Positions 9,101-17,201 of a stretch of DNA of 64,000 nt are shown here, one piece after another. This stretch comes from Acidobacteriota bacterium (GTDB lineage: Bacteria; Acidobacteriota; Blastocatellia; Pyrinomonadales; Pyrinomonadaceae). The translations under genes were made by a program, and so were the position numbers. Within the stretch, counting starts at the first letter, position 1. Each line of letters starts with the position of its first letter. The stretch is taken from NCBI GenBank assembly GCA_003385635.1, contig QQUY01000003.1, positions 62,001 through 126,000 on the forward strand, written 5' to 3'. The notes beneath the pieces were generated by a model, which worked only from the letters and a program-made list of their open reading frames with translations, did no database searches and had not been told where the DNA came from.

Positions 9101-9325
9101 CTGAGGAATCGCTCCTTCCTCCAGAAAGCTCTCCCGTTTATGTTCGATCAATTCAAGAACTTCCTGATGAAGATCTCGGTCGTCCGGGAACTCCTTCTCC
9201 AGGAATTCGGCGACATCGGTGGCCGCAACATCCATTGCCCTTGAAAACATCGCGCGAACCTTTGCATGCCGAAGTTTTTCTTCTTCGTGCGAGGCCAAAC
9301 CGATCCTGCGCCCTTTCTCGTTCAT
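6143..9325 (-). CDS. Receptor-like Ser/Thr protein kinase with TolB/WD40-type beta-propeller
   Basis: 1060 residues. ATG 9325 is preceded directly by an in-frame TGA. Order: an N-terminal helical domain (~20-90) shared with the two other kinases in this window ('SFLEEGAIPQVADAV'); Hanks-type kinase ~103-370 with glycine loop 'IGEGGMG' (109-115), Lys132, 'HRDIKPSN' (Asp226) and 'DFG' (244-246), all catalytic residues intact; one transmembrane helix ~419-440; then ~600 residues of 'PVWSPDGQEVVYYS'-type blades (TolB/PD40/WD40-like). The propeller should be outside the membrane and act as sensor or docking surface. Unlike its two paralogues it has no ECF sigma gene upstream; it has its own promoter at 9493-9520. 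It is followed by the Cys-rich lipoprotein gene. Confidence 0.93.
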   Translation of the reverse strand: MNEKGRRIGLASHEEEKLRHAKVRAMFSRAMDVAATDVAEFLEKEFPDDRDLHQEVLELIEHKRESFLEEGAIPQVADAVVEEDGAEATERLRASIGSEFGHYRIEGRIGEGGMGQVYAATDTILGRRVALKRLPREYLADEERVNRFKQEARAISKLNHPNIVTIYEFSRSSEGEWFIASELVEGGTVDECRATQEIELIDKVDISLQVAAAISAAHSTGYIHRDIKPSNIMVRPDGLVKVLDFGLAKLIRGEPTVDSGIDTQPKVESVIGRPIGTVAYMSPEVVKGHRADERSDIFSFGVVLYELICGKRPFQGESNAGVMAEIMRKDPDPFDDQDIPEDLASVVFKCLQKDPDLRYQTMERVVSELDSVRLLLPGQHAPYEDLHRSGNRKPAFIAFSKSGDLSDASGPVATMTPLGGVLILAVVLVIAFAGWWVIYELYLDSESSAAVYRTETIVEWNSGPSELTSAAKADPTGKFIAFGSAQSGSNEIWVQPIGGGKSLQVTDNGFYNQYPVWSPDGQEVVYYSHRGNDYGIWRNSVSGGNERQIIGGVGRESKPRFWSKSGRIYFQGRTEMLVFDLRDGSSKTVIDFGSKGIRPMTTDVSDDETKIAVVFERAGTWIVNVGELPGSDSRDIYQTGNHISHLSWSQDSESVLISEEVNGIFQVVRVSVADGEAIQLTRGATDLEVEDVLLSGEILVSSSFKRSVVWAVDIESGKEEVLSDNVLNEYWPVSSPGSGMVALRSIGRSAGNTGHKTVVQDTATASERATVFEGGTPVKWSPDGSSLAVLKETDSDYEVWSVGQDGRQSTRLTDSGVQMGGYRIHPYLRTDSNHVSWAPNAKYLAYIAYREGVYDLWLYSFERKDEVRSFGNRVPRRSICCLHWSTDSERLYYLARTRDRSKRIPTRSEFWVFELQEFNHRKIGEVEADVRLLGFNATRSTLIYSMRQDPSGFAPVPKSTVFKSISIDDGHTSELTQFDHSYFDNSHISPDGSIIALTARRNNLESIWLIPIVGGEARALVVENDPKNFISTLEWSWDGTRIMYGKQFQMNRLSLLTKET

Positions 9326-9492
9326 TCAGGCAAATAAAAATCCACCGAATGGCCATGATTGCTCAGCCGTCCGATGGACTTGCACTATCTGATTTTTCCG
9401 GTCACGTACCGCTCCAAAAGGTACCCCGGTTCGCTAAGACTCTATCTCATTCTGATCTAGGTTGATCTCCCCTGTCGTTCGTGTGGGGTTGT

Positions 9493-9520
9493 TTTATATC
9501 GAAAAAGCAGGGCTTGTCAA
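9493..9520 (-). promoter_or_regulatory. Sigma-70-type promoter for the propeller kinase
   Basis: On the minus strand TTGACA (9515-9520) and TATAAA (9493-9498) are separated by 16 bp. Transcription would start near 9486, giving a ~160-nt leader before the ATG at 9325. The rest of 9326-9583 shows nothing notable. Confidence 0.6.
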
Positions 9521-9583
9521 TGAATATTGATTCCAACGGGGGGAAAGGAACGTCAGATATCTTACGTTTGTCAGGCCGGACTG

Positions 9584-12208
9584 CTAGCCGCTTTTCGCGG
9601 GCAATCCGACCCTTTTAACCAGATCTTTGAACCCCGGATCGTCCCGAAGCGAGTCGTACATCCGATCAATATTCAGGAATAAGAGAGAAAACTCCCGCTC
9701 CTCATAAGCCATCTCCAACAGCTCAAGAGCGCGATCCTTTTCACCGATCATTCCATACAGAGCCGCCATCCAGCCAAGCTCTGTCCATTCATCGATCTCA
9801 ATTTTGTCAAGAATTTCCTTCGCCTGATTTTCTCTGCCTTCTGTTTGGGCATAGATATCGGCAAAGCAAATTCCTTCCCCTTCTGCCTTAATCATCTTAT
9901 AGCGCTTTCTGCATAAAGCGATCGCTTCCTGTGACTTTCCACGAGCTGCCAGAGCTGACGAAAGATTGTTCAATGGGGCAGTATTCTCAGGATACAGCTC
10001 GGATGTCTTTCTGAACTGGTCAGCCGCATCGTCGTATCGGCCGAGATTCAGCAACATCAAGCCGATGGCCCTGTTTATTCGATAGGACAAGGGGTCGATC
10101 TCCAGGGCATTTCGAAGATAGTTCAGTCCTCCTTCAACATCCCCCATCTGGGCCGTGAAGATTCCGTAATGACGAAGGGCATGTGCATTCTTTGGTCCAG
10201 CCTCCAATGACTTTAGGTAGTACGGTCTTGCAGCTGAAAAATCCCAGTCAAGCTTGTGTTTGACCAGTGCCATTTGCATATTTGCCTCGGATGACTCCGG
10301 GTCCAGCTCAAGTGCCCTGATGGCAGCGGCCCGTGTTTTCGGTTTCGCAGGATCGCGGTTTTCTAACGCCCAGTAGACTTCAGAAAGGGCTCTCCACGTT
10401 ACAGAGCTGTTCGGTTGGAGCTCTGTAGATTCCTTAAGATGTTCTTCTGCCTTTGCAAGGTCACCTTTGACGTCTTTCTTAGGCTGCCTTTCGAAGTAGT
10501 AACGACCCTGCAGATAAGCGAGCCTCGCCTGGTTCCATTTTGGAGAGGAAGGTGGCCCGGAGTCATCCGCATCGACCTTTGGATTCCTACCGAGGGCCCG
10601 CAATACTTCGGTATTGATCTGATTCTGAAGTTCAACAAGGTCTGCAGCGCTGCCGGTGAACGATCGGACCCAGATCGGAGTTTCCGAACCGACTCGTACC
10701 ACTTTTAGTTCGGCCGCCAACGAGCCGCCTTCCTCAGCGAGCGAGCCGTAAAGGACCGAGTCCGAGTTCAGCAAATCTCCGATCTCGTTCGCCTTTAGAT
10801 CCTTCGCGGCGAGCTCGTTTACAGAATCGCTAGCTATAACTTTGAAACCATCCAGCTTCGCCAGATCTACCCGCAGATCATCCGACAGCCCCTTCGCAAC
10901 AAACTCCATAGACTCATCGCCTGTCATGTTCGAGAAGGGAAGAACGGCGATCGAATCAATTTCGGACGCGTCAATGCCGGCTGCGCCGAAGAAAGAACCG
11001 GCGATGATGATCAAAGGGACGATCAGGGCAAGCGCGGAATCCACAAGCAATGAAGCAGGGAACCGGGGACTGCCGGTTGAAAAGGAGCCCTGAGTACGTT
11101 CTTCCGAGGCTGGTTCGCGGGAATCGATACCGTGGCCGACTGACCCAAGCGCTTTGGCAAGATGGCGAGCCGACTGATATCTGGCGTTCCTGTTTTTCTC
11201 CAGGCACTTTGAGATCACGGATCGAAGCTCGGACGAAACGGCACCGGCCTCGATCGGCTTGGGTTCTTTGTGAAGGATCTCTCCGATCACCTCCATCGCA
11301 CTGCTGCCCTTGAACGGTTTGTCGCCGGAGAACACCTCATAAAGCAGCACGCCAAAGCTGAAGATATCGGTACGCTTATCCACCTTGTCGCCTCTCGCCT
11401 GCTCGGGCGACATATGCGAGGCCGTTCCGATCACGATGCCCGATTCGGTATCCACGAGCGGCCGGGTCTGTATCCCCGAATCATGTGACGCCTGGGGTCG
11501 TGTATACTTGGCGATCCCGAAATCGAGGACCTTCACAAAACCGTCCGGACGGACTATCACATTCTCGGGCTTGATGTCCCTGTGGATCACTCCGGCTTCG
11601 TGAGCCGCTTCGAGAGCCGAAGCGATCTGGATCGCTATCTCGAGCTTTCTCGAAACGGAAGGGCTGTGGTTCTTCAGGTAATCGGCGAGCGTTTCGCCTT
11701 CGACATACTCTGACGCGATGAATTGGTCGCCTTCCGATGTCTGTCCGAACTCGTGGATCGTAAGGATGTACGGATGATTGAGTGAGGAGATCGTGCGGGC
11801 CTCTTGTTTGAATCTCCGGAGCCTGTCCTTGTCTTCGCTGAACTCGGCGGGAAGCATCTTGAGGGCTACCTTTCTGCCGAGTATGGTGTCGGTTGCGAGA
11901 AAGACCTCGCCCATGCCGCCTTTTCCGAGTCGGGACTCGATCCTGTAATGCGATATCGATTCGGGCAGGGAATCCTGATCTTCACCATCCTCACCTGTTC
12001 CGTCGGCAACGATATCGGCAAGTTCTTCGAGCGCACCTTCATCCAAGAATCCGCTGTCATGCGCATCGAGAAGCTTCTCAACCTCCCGTCGAAGCGTGAG
12101 ATCCGAGCCGCATTCCGAGTCGAGATACGCAGACCTTTCGTCCGCAGCTATCTTTTTCGCTGACTGAAAGAGCCATTTGACCTTCTCGAATGCCCTCTCG
12201 TCGTTCAT
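9584..12208 (-). CDS. Ser/Thr protein kinase with FlgO/TolB-like and TPR domains, coupled to ECF sigma
   Basis: 874 residues from ATG 12208. This start overlaps the stop of the sigma gene as ATGA, has GGAGGAAATCGG in front, and aligns with the paralogues; an extra 16 codons upstream are unlikely. Order: shared N-terminal domain ~1-70 ('GFLDEGALEELADIV'); kinase ~87-355 with 'LGKGGMG', Lys117, 'HRDIKPEN' (Asp211) and 'DFG' (229-231); transmembrane helix ~386-410; an adenylate-cyclase-associated TolB/FlgO-like domain starting 'DSIAVLPFSNMTGDESMEFV' (~418-550); then TPR repeats to the end ('NAHALRHYGIFTAQMGDVEG', 'PENTAPLNNLSSALAARG'). The kinase is predicted to phosphorylate the co-encoded sigma factor in response to a signal read by the C-terminal half. 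Confidence 0.93.
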   Translation of the reverse strand: MNDERAFEKVKWLFQSAKKIAADERSAYLDSECGSDLTLRREVEKLLDAHDSGFLDEGALEELADIVADGTGEDGEDQDSLPESISHYRIESRLGKGGMGEVFLATDTILGRKVALKMLPAEFSEDKDRLRRFKQEARTISSLNHPYILTIHEFGQTSEGDQFIASEYVEGETLADYLKNHSPSVSRKLEIAIQIASALEAAHEAGVIHRDIKPENVIVRPDGFVKVLDFGIAKYTRPQASHDSGIQTRPLVDTESGIVIGTASHMSPEQARGDKVDKRTDIFSFGVLLYEVFSGDKPFKGSSAMEVIGEILHKEPKPIEAGAVSSELRSVISKCLEKNRNARYQSARHLAKALGSVGHGIDSREPASEERTQGSFSTGSPRFPASLLVDSALALIVPLIIIAGSFFGAAGIDASEIDSIAVLPFSNMTGDESMEFVAKGLSDDLRVDLAKLDGFKVIASDSVNELAAKDLKANEIGDLLNSDSVLYGSLAEEGGSLAAELKVVRVGSETPIWVRSFTGSAADLVELQNQINTEVLRALGRNPKVDADDSGPPSSPKWNQARLAYLQGRYYFERQPKKDVKGDLAKAEEHLKESTELQPNSSVTWRALSEVYWALENRDPAKPKTRAAAIRALELDPESSEANMQMALVKHKLDWDFSAARPYYLKSLEAGPKNAHALRHYGIFTAQMGDVEGGLNYLRNALEIDPLSYRINRAIGLMLLNLGRYDDAADQFRKTSELYPENTAPLNNLSSALAARGKSQEAIALCRKRYKMIKAEGEGICFADIYAQTEGRENQAKEILDKIEIDEWTELGWMAALYGMIGEKDRALELLEMAYEEREFSLLFLNIDRMYDSLRDDPGFKDLVKRVGLPAKSG

Positions 12209-12786
12209 CCGATTTCCTCCAGGCGGACCCGGAGCCAGGCGCGTGCGAAGTCCCATTCGCGTTTGATAGTGGCGGGCGAAATTCGCATCACTTCCGAGAT
12301 CTCTTTTATCGTAAGCCCTGCAAAATACTTGAGCTCCACCAAGCGGGACTGTCTCTCATCCAGCTCTCGGAGCCTGTTTAGGAGCTGATCTAGGGCGATG
12401 ATGTCCACGTTTCTCGCCTTTTCCGGAACATCGATCTCCTCGTTCAGCTGGACGGTTTGTACGCCGCCGCCTCGTTTCAGACGGTTGCGGTCACGGGCGT
12501 ACTTTACGAGTATCCTGCGCATCAGCGTGGCGGAGATCGCGAAGAAATGAGCCCGGTTCTCCCAGTTCACGGAGCGCTGGTCGATCAGTTTTAGGTAAGC
12601 CTCGTTGACGAGTGCGGTGGTCTGAAGTGTGTGGTTCCTTCTTTCGCGCCTGAGGTAAGCGTGGGCCTGTCGCCGCAGTTCGGCCTCGACTATAGGGATC
12701 AGCGAGTCCATTGCGGATCTATCTCCCTGACTGATTTCCCTCAGCCGTTCCGTTATCTCTCCGGGCTTTGCGGATGTCGCGACCAT
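12205..12786 (-). CDS. ECF-type RNA polymerase sigma factor (acidobacterial/TIGR02999-like)
   Basis: 193 residues. Region 2 includes 'NHTLQTTALVNEAYLKLID' and 'RAHFFAISATLMRRILVKYA'; region 4 ends with a helix-turn-helix 'LTIKEISEVMRISPATIKRE'. The 'LQTTALVNEAYLKLI' signature is typical of the subgroup common in Acidobacteria and Planctomycetes. No anti-sigma factor gene is next to it. Instead its stop overlaps the start of a Ser/Thr kinase gene (ATGA), so the kinase is the likely regulator. A second cassette of the same architecture lies at 20.7-24.5 kb. Confidence 0.92.
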   Translation of the reverse strand: MVATSAKPGEITERLREISQGDRSAMDSLIPIVEAELRRQAHAYLRRERRNHTLQTTALVNEAYLKLIDQRSVNWENRAHFFAISATLMRRILVKYARDRNRLKRGGGVQTVQLNEEIDVPEKARNVDIIALDQLLNRLRELDERQSRLVELKYFAGLTIKEISEVMRISPATIKREWDFARAWLRVRLEEIG

Positions 12787-12958
12787 CTCGTGCCCCGTGT
12801 AGTCGGCGATTTAGGGGCATTCTAATCTCAAATCCTTATTTTCTCCTAGCTTTTGCCGAAGGGTCATGCGCCCGATTCCGCGCGTTGCTCCCACAGGCTT
12901 CACTCTCGATCCAAGAAATTTGAGCCTTTTTTCCTGAAACAGGACGGGACTTTCTGAA

Positions 12959-12977
12959 GGCGGTTCTCGAGACCGCC
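12959..12977 (+). promoter_or_regulatory. Hairpin just upstream of ribosome binding site
   Basis: GGCGGT-TCTCGAG-ACCGCC forms a 6-bp stem ending 4 nt before the AAAGGAGG ribosome binding site of the gene at 12996. It could modulate translation or be the tail of a leader; no function is shown. Confidence 0.3.
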
Positions 12978-12995
12978 CGAAAGGAGGACCCGAGA

Positions 12996-13748
12996 ATGTT
13001 TCACAAGCTGAGTATCGAATGGCCCTGCCGGCTTCTGATCAGTTCGTTCGAGTTGATCATTTTCTTCGTGTTCATCGTGCCTGGCCTCGAAGCGAGAATG
13101 GTTATTGGCCCGTCAGTTAAGGACGATCCCGAATTGGTCGAAGCAATTTCCGAGGACCTGCGTAACCTGTCGGGTTTAAGGGGACTTGAGTTCGACGAGT
13201 ACAGTTCCTTGCACAGCGCTTCGGAATTCGACGAAGGGTCCCCCCTGTTCCGCGAATTTCTACTGGATGTCATTGCTGACAACAGGCTGGTTTTCGTGAT
13301 CGAGAACAACCCCGGATCGAAACTGATCCGATTCGCAAAGACGGACGCCGGAACGGTAGATGTCGAGACAGGGATCGTCGAGTACGTGATCGAATTAGAC
13401 GCCGAAGACTTTCGCAGCTGCCGAAAACTTTCCTCAAGAGAAGCACTCGAGGCGTTCTCTATAGGCCTGGTCCTGTTCCACGAGATCGACCACAAGGTCA
13501 GCTATGACCCAAATGACCCCATGCCTCCAAGTGGGGTAAGGCCGGACGTCAGTGAAGGCGAATTGCGGGGCGTCATTGAGAGGACGAACCTCATAAGGAA
13601 TGAACTGAAAATGGCGCTCCGCGATCCCGGCCGGCATCAGGGAGAGATCTACCGTGGGTCTCTACCTGCCTTCAGGAGCACGGCTTCTATCAGTTTCACC
13701 GATCAGAAAGGAAAGCGGAGGTTGATCCGCTGGAAGCTCGATCAGTGA
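12996..13748 (+). CDS. Exported HEXXH protein, putative metalloprotease-like, unknown family
   Basis: 250 residues with a textbook ribosome binding site (AAAGGAGG, 8 nt before ATG). A hydrophobic N-terminal segment ('LLISSFELIIFFVFIVPGLE') is probably a signal peptide. At about residues 158-168 it has 'GLVLFHEIDHKVSYDPN', an HEXXH zinc motif in a predicted helix. Downstream come a stretch with many acidic residues and 'VIERTNLIRNELKMALRD', where a Glu could be the third ligand. This layout resembles small secreted or effector metallopeptidases such as the M91-like group, but I cannot assign a family. It is transcribed away from the ECF sigma gene, 209 bp apart. Protease activity is inferred from the motif only. 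Confidence 0.65.
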   Translation: MFHKLSIEWPCRLLISSFELIIFFVFIVPGLEARMVIGPSVKDDPELVEAISEDLRNLSGLRGLEFDEYSSLHSASEFDEGSPLFREFLLDVIADNRLVFVIENNPGSKLIRFAKTDAGTVDVETGIVEYVIELDAEDFRSCRKLSSREALEAFSIGLVLFHEIDHKVSYDPNDPMPPSGVRPDVSEGELRGVIERTNLIRNELKMALRDPGRHQGEIYRGSLPAFRSTASISFTDQKGKRRLIRWKLDQ

Positions 13749-13805
13749 ACAAGTTTCCGCCCGGGATTTTCGGAATTAGCTCCTCCTTGGCCCGTGCGGA
13801 ATGCC

Positions 13806-13840
13806 GATCGGCGGGATCGGCAGACCAGATCCCGCCGATC
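13806..13840. terminator. Strong hairpin between convergent genes
   Basis: GATCGGCGGGATC (13806-13818) and GATCCCGCCGATC (13828-13840) form a perfect 13-bp stem with a 9-nt loop. It lies between the HEXXH gene (+) and the GlxA-like regulator (-). There is no U-tract on either strand; it may be a bidirectional 3'-end structure. Confidence 0.45.
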
Positions 13841-14027
13841 GAAAACAACATAGCTCGAATCGCTGACAGGGCTTGGAGTCGCCTTTCCGCCCTGGTTTTC
13901 TGTTGCGGAATGAGATCGCGCAGTTCTCAAAGCTACTTATTCCCATTTGACCAACAGCCCGCCTTGATAGTACTCGCGCTTCATTCATTAACCCCCAGGG
14001 CTTCGGGCTTCTGAATGGTCTGCGCGG

Positions 14028-15146
14028 TTACCCTGTTCCTATCGATCGTCTAGAAGTTCGTAACCTATCGTGCGGAAGTTGATATCCCGTAGACGAAAAG
14101 CGCTGCCGATACTCTCTCGGACTCACATCCAGATGGCGGTTGAATGCAAGGCGGAGTCCGTCGGCAGTTCCGTACCCGCATTTATCGGCAACATCAGGCA
14201 AAGGCAGATCAGTATCCTCCAGAAGAAAGCGGGCCCTCTCAAGCCTCGAGAGCTCGACAAATTTGCCCGGCGACAGACCAACTTCGTTCGAGAACACACG
14301 TGAAAAGTTCCTCGGACTCATAGACGCCTGTCTCGCGAGTGCCTCGACACTCAGATCCGCTTCAGGATTCTCGCTGATGTAGTTTTGAACCCACCTGATC
14401 CGCTCTTCCTTTGGAAAATCGCGAGAGGTAAAGACGCTGAACTGAGACTGGTTCCCCGGACGTTTCAGGTACATTACGAGCCCTTGTGCGACACGGCGGG
14501 CTAGATCATGTCCGAAATCTTCCTCCACAAGCGCGACGGTGAGATCAAGGCCCGATGTTGCGCCTGCGGAAGTGTAAACGTCGCCGTCTTTAACGAAGAT
14601 CGGTTCGGGCTCAAGCCTCACGTTCGGGTATTGTTTCGCGAAATGAGTACAGGCTGCCCAATGTGTCGTCGCACGCTTGCCGTCCAGCAATCCGGCTTCG
14701 GCGAGGAAATACGTACCGACACAGATACTTACAACGCGACGGACTCTTTTTGACATATCGGCAAGCCAATCAATGAATTCCGTGTTAGCAAGCGTGCCCT
14801 CATCTTCATCGACCGCCTGGACGATCAGGGTATCGATCTCGCCGGATAGCTCGTAAAACGGTTTGTCGGCCATCATCTTGAGCCCTTTGACCTCGAAGAC
14901 GGGACCCGGATCTGTCGTAACGACCTCAATGTCGTATCCGATGTCAGTCCGGTTGCTGTATTCGAGAAAGAAGTTCGCCTCCTCGAATACGTAGATCGGT
15001 CCGATGAACTCAAGCGTGTTCGATCCCTTGTGGGTAACAACTACGATTCGTTTTCTCGTCCTTCTACCTTTTCGTTTCCGCGGCAATCCTTCGACTTGTG
15101 GAATTGAATAAACAGGCACGTTTGCATTCTCCCGGGAAGAGGTCAA
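14028..15146 (-). CDS. GlxA-type transcriptional regulator (DJ-1/PfpI domain + AraC HTH)
   Basis: 372 residues. The N-terminal ~40 residues are basic and probably disordered. Residues ~32-215 form a DJ-1/PfpI-like class I glutamine-amidotransferase fold with a nucleophile-elbow-like 'VVSICVGTYFLAEAGLLDG', as in GlxA/FtrA regulators, where it senses a ligand. Residues ~250-355 are a double helix-turn-helix AraC domain ('LSVEALARQASMSPRNFSRV', 'PLPDVADKCGYGTADGL'). It is divergent from the flavin-dependent oxidoreductase gene whose start lies 112 bp away, so that gene is the most likely target. The ligand is unknown. Confidence 0.9.
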   Translation of the reverse strand: MTSSRENANVPVYSIPQVEGLPRKRKGRRTRKRIVVVTHKGSNTLEFIGPIYVFEEANFFLEYSNRTDIGYDIEVVTTDPGPVFEVKGLKMMADKPFYELSGEIDTLIVQAVDEDEGTLANTEFIDWLADMSKRVRRVVSICVGTYFLAEAGLLDGKRATTHWAACTHFAKQYPNVRLEPEPIFVKDGDVYTSAGATSGLDLTVALVEEDFGHDLARRVAQGLVMYLKRPGNQSQFSVFTSRDFPKEERIRWVQNYISENPEADLSVEALARQASMSPRNFSRVFSNEVGLSPGKFVELSRLERARFLLEDTDLPLPDVADKCGYGTADGLRLAFNRHLDVSPREYRQRFSSTGYQLPHDRLRTSRRSIGTG

Positions 15147-15258
15147 CTGGTTGGCACGATCGTTCGGATAATTGTCATTGTGTCATCACGACCGCGGATA
15201 TACAATCCCGGTGAATTTGAGGAACAGGGAAGAAACGGAGATCAGAAGGAGGTCGACG

Positions 15259-16452
15259 ATGCCCGCAGTAGCCGCAACAACCGTAGACGGGATCCTCAAG
15301 AAGCTGAAGGATCTGACGCCTTTGATCGAGGCGCATTCGGATGAGGCCGAACAGAACAGGTGTGTTTCCGAGAAAGTTAGCCGGGCGATGCTCGAGAACG
15401 GATTCTTCCGCATGATGCGGCCCGAATCGGTCGGCGGTCCCGGACTCGATCCCGTAACGTGTTTCCGTATGATCGAGGAAATGAGCCGGACCGACAGTGC
15501 CGTCGGATGGAACGTCGCACTCGCAAACGGTTTTGAGCCCTTTGGAGCTTGGGGATCGAAAGAGCTTGTCCTGAGCGTGATGAGTTCGGATGACACCGTC
15601 CTGTGCGGCGGATTCTTTCCTCCAAGAAAGGCGGTAAAGGTCGACGGCGGTTATCGGCTCTCAGGCAGGACCCAGTTCAACAGTAACTGCAATGCGGCGA
15701 CCTGGATCTGCGGAGAGGCGTTGGTCTTCGAATCCGAAGACGCTTCCGAACCTCTCAAATACGAGAGCGGTGCTCCGATGACGATCCTGACTTTCTTCCC
15801 GATCAAAGAAGCGGAGATCATCGAGAATTGGGACACGCTTGGGATGTGCGGAACGGGAAGCCACGACGTCGAGGTGACCGACGTGTTCGTGCCCAAGGAG
15901 CACACGGCTCCGTTCGTTCCTTTGACCGAACCTGAACCGGAATATGCGGGCCCGCTTCACAGGCTTTCGATCTGGCCGGCCATCGCGGCTGTCGCAGCGC
16001 CCTCGCTTGGAATCGCACAGGCGGCGATCGACGACTTCATCGAGCTTGGGAAGAAGGTTCCTTCGTACACCTCGAACTCCCTCGCCAGCCGTCCCGTGGT
16101 ACAGACGCAGCTGGGAGAGGCCGAAGCAAAACTTGCGGCGGCAAGGGCATTGTTCCACAACACCTATGACGAAATGTGGCAGAAGGCGCTCGACGGTGAG
16201 TACCTTGAGCTTGAGGACCGGTCGAAATGCCAGATGGCTTGCTCTTACGCCGTTACGACTTCAGCGGAAGCTGTTGATCTGATCCATCTTGCGGCAGGAA
16301 GCTCTGCGATCAGAAATGAAAGGCGCTTCCAGAGACACTTCCGCGACATACACGTCCTGACCCAGCACGCATTTGTCAGCCAAAGCCGGCTCCAGTCTGT
16401 CGGCCAGATCTCCCTAGGCCTGGAACCCGAATGGCCATTCTTTGCCTTGTAG
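15259..16452 (+). CDS. Acyl-CoA dehydrogenase-fold flavin-dependent oxidoreductase/monooxygenase
   Basis: 397 residues from ATG 15259, which has an ideal ribosome binding site (AGAAGGAGGT, 6 nt before); a longer reading from 15172 adds 29 codons without family match. It shows the acyl-CoA dehydrogenase fold of two-component aromatic monooxygenases (HpaC-dependent, HsaA/DszC-like group): an N-terminal helical part ('GFFRMMRPESVGGPGLDP'), a middle beta part ('RTQFNSNCNAATWICGEA', 'TLGMCGTGSHDVEVTDVFVP') and a C-terminal four-helix bundle ending 'RDIHVLTQHAFVSQSRLQS'. This group uses reduced flavin from a partner reductase to hydroxylate a substrate. No reductase is nearby. The divergent GlxA-type regulator probably controls it. 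Confidence 0.88.
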   Translation: MPAVAATTVDGILKKLKDLTPLIEAHSDEAEQNRCVSEKVSRAMLENGFFRMMRPESVGGPGLDPVTCFRMIEEMSRTDSAVGWNVALANGFEPFGAWGSKELVLSVMSSDDTVLCGGFFPPRKAVKVDGGYRLSGRTQFNSNCNAATWICGEALVFESEDASEPLKYESGAPMTILTFFPIKEAEIIENWDTLGMCGTGSHDVEVTDVFVPKEHTAPFVPLTEPEPEYAGPLHRLSIWPAIAAVAAPSLGIAQAAIDDFIELGKKVPSYTSNSLASRPVVQTQLGEAEAKLAAARALFHNTYDEMWQKALDGEYLELEDRSKCQMACSYAVTTSAEAVDLIHLAAGSSAIRNERRFQRHFRDIHVLTQHAFVSQSRLQSVGQISLGLEPEWPFFAL

Positions 16453-16736
16453 AAATGAACGCGCTCGGCAGAGTCTCAAGATGAATCAGTACCGGGAACG
16501 GTAGTGACCGGAAGAAGTCTCTCCTGGCCAAATGTTGATTGCGCATTGCGATGGACCCTCCTGCAATGTCTGAAACTTCTTTCCGAACCATTTGATGGGG
16601 CTCCGGAAAGAATCCCCCTCAGCAATGTCTCAAAGGCAACAACCGAAGGAGCAAGACGGCGCATTGGCAAGCGCGCCGGATCAAACCCGTCGCCAATAGT
16701 GAACAGCCGCTACAATGGCGTCGGAGGTAAGGAGAG

Positions 16737-17111
16737 ATGGGAGTAGAGTATTGGTATTCAGACGACAGTTTTGTAAGGGCGGAAGTCGTTCTGAGAAGGG
16801 CGGTCGGCCAGTTTGCTTCGCGGAACAGCTACATATACATTGGTCTTACACAGCAGAAACCGGAAGAACGATTTCGCCAGCACCAGACGAAGTGGGCGGT
16901 CGGACACAAGTGGGACCGCATGATCGTCATCTATCACGCACGGTCATTCTCGCTAATGCAGAAAGTAGAAGATGCCTTGATCAAATACGCGGAAGATCGG
17001 ATAGCGCAGGGGCGGTACACCTGTGAATTGATCAACGATATCGATTCCCAAAGGCCTATGGTTGCGAAGAACCTGAACGGCTACTGGATTTACATTCTTG
17101 TTCAGGTGTAA
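16737..17111 (+). CDS. Single-domain GIY-YIG nuclease-like protein
   Basis: 124 residues; ribosome binding site TAAGGAG lies just before ATG. The motif 'SYIYIGLTQQKPEERFRQHQ' corresponds to the GIY-YIG strand pair plus the conserved Arg and His, and 'LMQKVEDALIKYAEDR' supplies the later Glu of the catalytic set. No DNA-binding or UvrC-type domain is attached. Relatives are small endonucleases, often in mobile or stress contexts, but many standalone members have no known role. It is preceded by 284 bp (16453-16736) in which I see nothing coding. Confidence 0.7.
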   Translation: MGVEYWYSDDSFVRAEVVLRRAVGQFASRNSYIYIGLTQQKPEERFRQHQTKWAVGHKWDRMIVIYHARSFSLMQKVEDALIKYAEDRIAQGRYTCELINDIDSQRPMVAKNLNGYWIYILVQV

Positions 17112-17166
17112 AAGCTCGATCCGGATGAAAGCGGAAGTCCGAAACCCCGGATCTTATCCGAAAATA

Positions 17167-17195
17167 TTGACACATTGATGCCATGGAGATATAAA
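17167..17195 (+). promoter_or_regulatory. Consensus sigma-70 promoter of structured leader
   Basis: TTGACA (17167-17172), a 17-bp spacer and TATAAA (17190-17195). Transcription would start near 17202, inside the 305-bp gap before the TonB-dependent receptor gene. Confidence 0.7.
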
Positions 17196-17201
17196 AGTTA
17201 A

